In this document: in pieces, positions 5,321-5,837 of the stretch
Layout: every line of letters starts with the position of its first letter
Position numbering within the stretch: position 1 is the first letter of the stretch
NCBI GenBank assembly: GCA_021162925.1
Contig: JAGGXQ010000035.1
Coordinates: 1 to 5,837 of the forward strand
Direction: 5' to 3'
Source: Nitrososphaerota archaeon
GTDB taxonomy: Archaea; Thermoproteota; Nitrososphaeria; Nitrososphaerales; JAGGXQ01
Length of the DNA: 5,837 nt
Made by a program: the position numbers and the translations under genes
Notes under the pieces: model-generated
Seen by the model: only the letters and a program-made list of their open reading frames with translations
Database searches by the model: none
Told to the model about the DNA's origin: nothing

Positions 5321-5524
5321 ATGGAAAAAGAGAAGCTGCGGAAAGTCCTCGTTGCCGTGCTTTCGGTAATGGTAACGGTAAGTGTAATAGCATATCTCAC
5401 CACGCTACCGGAACCGGTTCTTGAAAAGCCATACTGGATCGGTATTGGTGCGTTGCTGTTTATATATTGGATATTTTTCATTAATTGGTATTCCAAATAT
5501 AAAAGAAAACGACCATACGCGTGA
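5321..5524 (+). CDS. Small two-helix membrane protein of unknown function
   Basis: A 67-residue protein starting MEKEKLRK, with two hydrophobic segments: about 8-27 (KVLVAVLSVMVTVSVIAYL) and 38-56 (YWIGIGALLFIYWIFFINW). The short loop between them is TTLPEPVLEKP, and the C-terminus is basic (KYKRKRPYA). By the positive-inside rule both ends should face the cytoplasm. I do not recognise the family. It has a strong Shine-Dalgarno site, follows the methyltransferase by 2 bp and shares its AT-rich composition, so it is very likely a real gene of the same transferred operon. Possible roles are a membrane anchor or partner for the methyltransferase; there is no direct evidence. The two hydrophobic stretches and the tight operon make a chance ORF unlikely. 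Confidence 0.75.
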   Translation: MEKEKLRKVLVAVLSVMVTVSVIAYLTTLPEPVLEKPYWIGIGALLFIYWIFFINWYSKYKRKRPYA

Positions 5525-5543
5525 TGCCCCTCGCCTACCCTTC

Positions 5544-5557
5544 GGAATACGCATTCC
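5544..5557 (+). terminator. Weak stem-loop after the methyltransferase operon
   Basis: GGAAT and ATTCC pair around a 4-nt loop, 20 bp after the stop of the small membrane protein. There is no U-run directly after it; the nearest T5 run is at 5610-5614, which alone could act as an archaeal terminator. The role is a guess from position. Confidence 0.25.
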
Positions 5558-5569
5558 TATCGTATAACG

Positions 5570-5620
5570 GCGGATAAAAGGCTCACTCCGTCAAATTACC
5601 TTCGACGACTTTTTATCCGC
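5570..5620. repeat. 10-bp perfect inverted repeat with 31-bp spacer
   Basis: GCGGATAAAA at 5570-5579 is matched by its reverse complement TTTTATCCGC at 5611-5620. It lies between the small membrane protein and the next gene, in otherwise noncoding sequence. It may form a hairpin at the 3' end of the methyltransferase transcript or a pair of protein-binding half sites; the right arm runs into the 14-bp palindrome. Confidence 0.6.
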
Positions 5621-5632
5621 AAAACGTTTTGC
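5619..5632. repeat. 14-bp perfect palindrome, possible operator
   Basis: GCAAAACGTTTTGC reads the same on both strands without a spacer. It begins in the right arm of the neighbouring inverted repeat. CGACGA occurs on either side (5603-5608 and 5633-5638). It lies about 35 bp upstream of the TATA box of the gene at 5698, where a dimeric regulator could act as activator or repressor. Presence of the palindrome is certain; function is inferred. Confidence 0.55.
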
Positions 5633-5665
5633 CGACGATGGGTTGCAGAACTCATAAAGGGTAGC

Positions 5666-5675
5666 ATCTATAAAG
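5666..5675 (+). promoter_or_regulatory. TATA promoter of the right-edge gene
   Basis: ATCTATAAAG is centred about 26-27 bp before the ATG at 5698, as expected for a leaderless archaeal mRNA. Another TATA-like run (CTCATAAAGG, 5651-5660) lies just upstream. Confidence 0.65.
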
Positions 5676-5697
5676 GGGGGCGGTTTGGGGTGTCCTT

Positions 5698-5837
5698 ATG
5701 GTCAGGGCCATAGGGATGAGCGCGAGGGGAATGGTGCTCAGCATCTACGGGCTCGAAGACGGCAAACCCTACATGAGGGCCTCTTACCCCCTCAAGGCGA
5801 TCGGGGAGCGCTCCGACGAGATCATATCGTTGGTGAG
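5698..5837 (+). CDS. Unrecognised protein, 5' part only
   Basis: Forty-six codons are visible and open at the right edge, starting MVRAIGMSARGMVLSIYGL, then EDGKPYMRASYPLKAIGE. I do not recognise the family. The first part looks like a beta hairpin (GMVLSIYGLEDGKPYMRASYPL) with no signal peptide. Codon use is GC-rich with AGG and ATA, as in the core genes, so the foreign-looking segment ends before it. The ATG is supported by a TATA box at leaderless spacing; there is no Shine-Dalgarno site. ATGs at codons 7 and 12 are possible later starts but fit the promoter less well. Confidence 0.6.
   Translation, partial: MVRAIGMSARGMVLSIYGLEDGKPYMRASYPLKAIGERSDEIISLV

Larger units (their letters stand above)
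4600..5640. other. AT-richer segment, probably horizontally acquired
   Basis: Composition changes sharply here. A by-eye count gives 23 of 60 G+C at 5041-5100, against 35 of 60 at 2281-2340 in the DUF2070 gene. Codon use changes too: AAA and AGA/CGA/CGG/CGT are common, where the flanking genes favour AAG and AGG. Translation signals change from leaderless starts or gene overlap to strong AGGAG sites. The flanking genes on both sides are GC-rich. The edges are approximate; no integrase, transposase or flanking direct repeat is visible. Confidence 0.5.

Noticed and set aside
5521..5527. GTGATGC, resembling a C box of an archaeal C/D guide RNA
   Set aside because: It has a mismatch to RUGAUGA and no CUGA D box at a suitable distance downstream.
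4600..5640. Mobile element with integrase or target-site repeats
   Set aside because: No recombinase or transposase gene, no tRNA at either edge and no direct repeat flanking the AT-rich block, so I call it only a possible transferred segment.

Overview
The window comes from an archaeon, probably a thermophile. It carries RNA polymerase subunit L, the exosome subunit Csl4, Sec61-beta, an Alba chromatin protein and a DUF2070 membrane protein. Several genes have a TATA-like box centred 25-28 bp before the start codon, the layout of leaderless archaeal transcripts. Most genes are GC-rich and use AGG for arginine and ATA for isoleucine, which is common in thermophilic archaea. I suspect a TACK-type lineage but cannot place it from this window.

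Layout. (1) 1-781, minus strand: csl4 then rpoL, a short transcription/RNA-processing operon; rpoL runs off the left edge. (2) 812-1243, plus strand: a DUF123 GIY-YIG-like protein, divergent from csl4 with only 30 bp between the starts. (3) 1278-3418, plus strand: a tight operon of Sec61-beta (55 aa), a 565-residue DUF2070 membrane protein and an Alba-family protein. The joins are a 4-nt ATGA overlap and then directly abutting stop and start codons. (4) 3389-4551, minus strand: an unrecognised 123-residue protein, then a divergent thymidylate-kinase-like protein whose 3' end overlaps the alba 3' end by 30 bp. (5) 4600-5640, plus strand: an AT-richer segment with a class I methyltransferase and a 67-residue two-helix membrane protein. 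Both have strong, nearly identical Shine-Dalgarno sites, and a possible 23-codon leader ORF precedes them. This block looks horizontally acquired. (6) 5525-5697: an intergenic region with a 14-bp perfect palindrome, a 10-bp inverted repeat and a good promoter. (7) 5698-5837: the start of an unrecognised GC-rich gene that runs off the right edge.

Most of the window is conserved archaeal core genome. The parts worth a second look are the kinase-like protein with altered motifs and a coupled unknown partner, the metal-site-like residues of DUF2070 within a Sec61-beta/Alba operon, and the foreign-looking methyltransferase/membrane-protein cassette with palindromic DNA just downstream. I see no CRISPR array, transposase, rRNA or tRNA.
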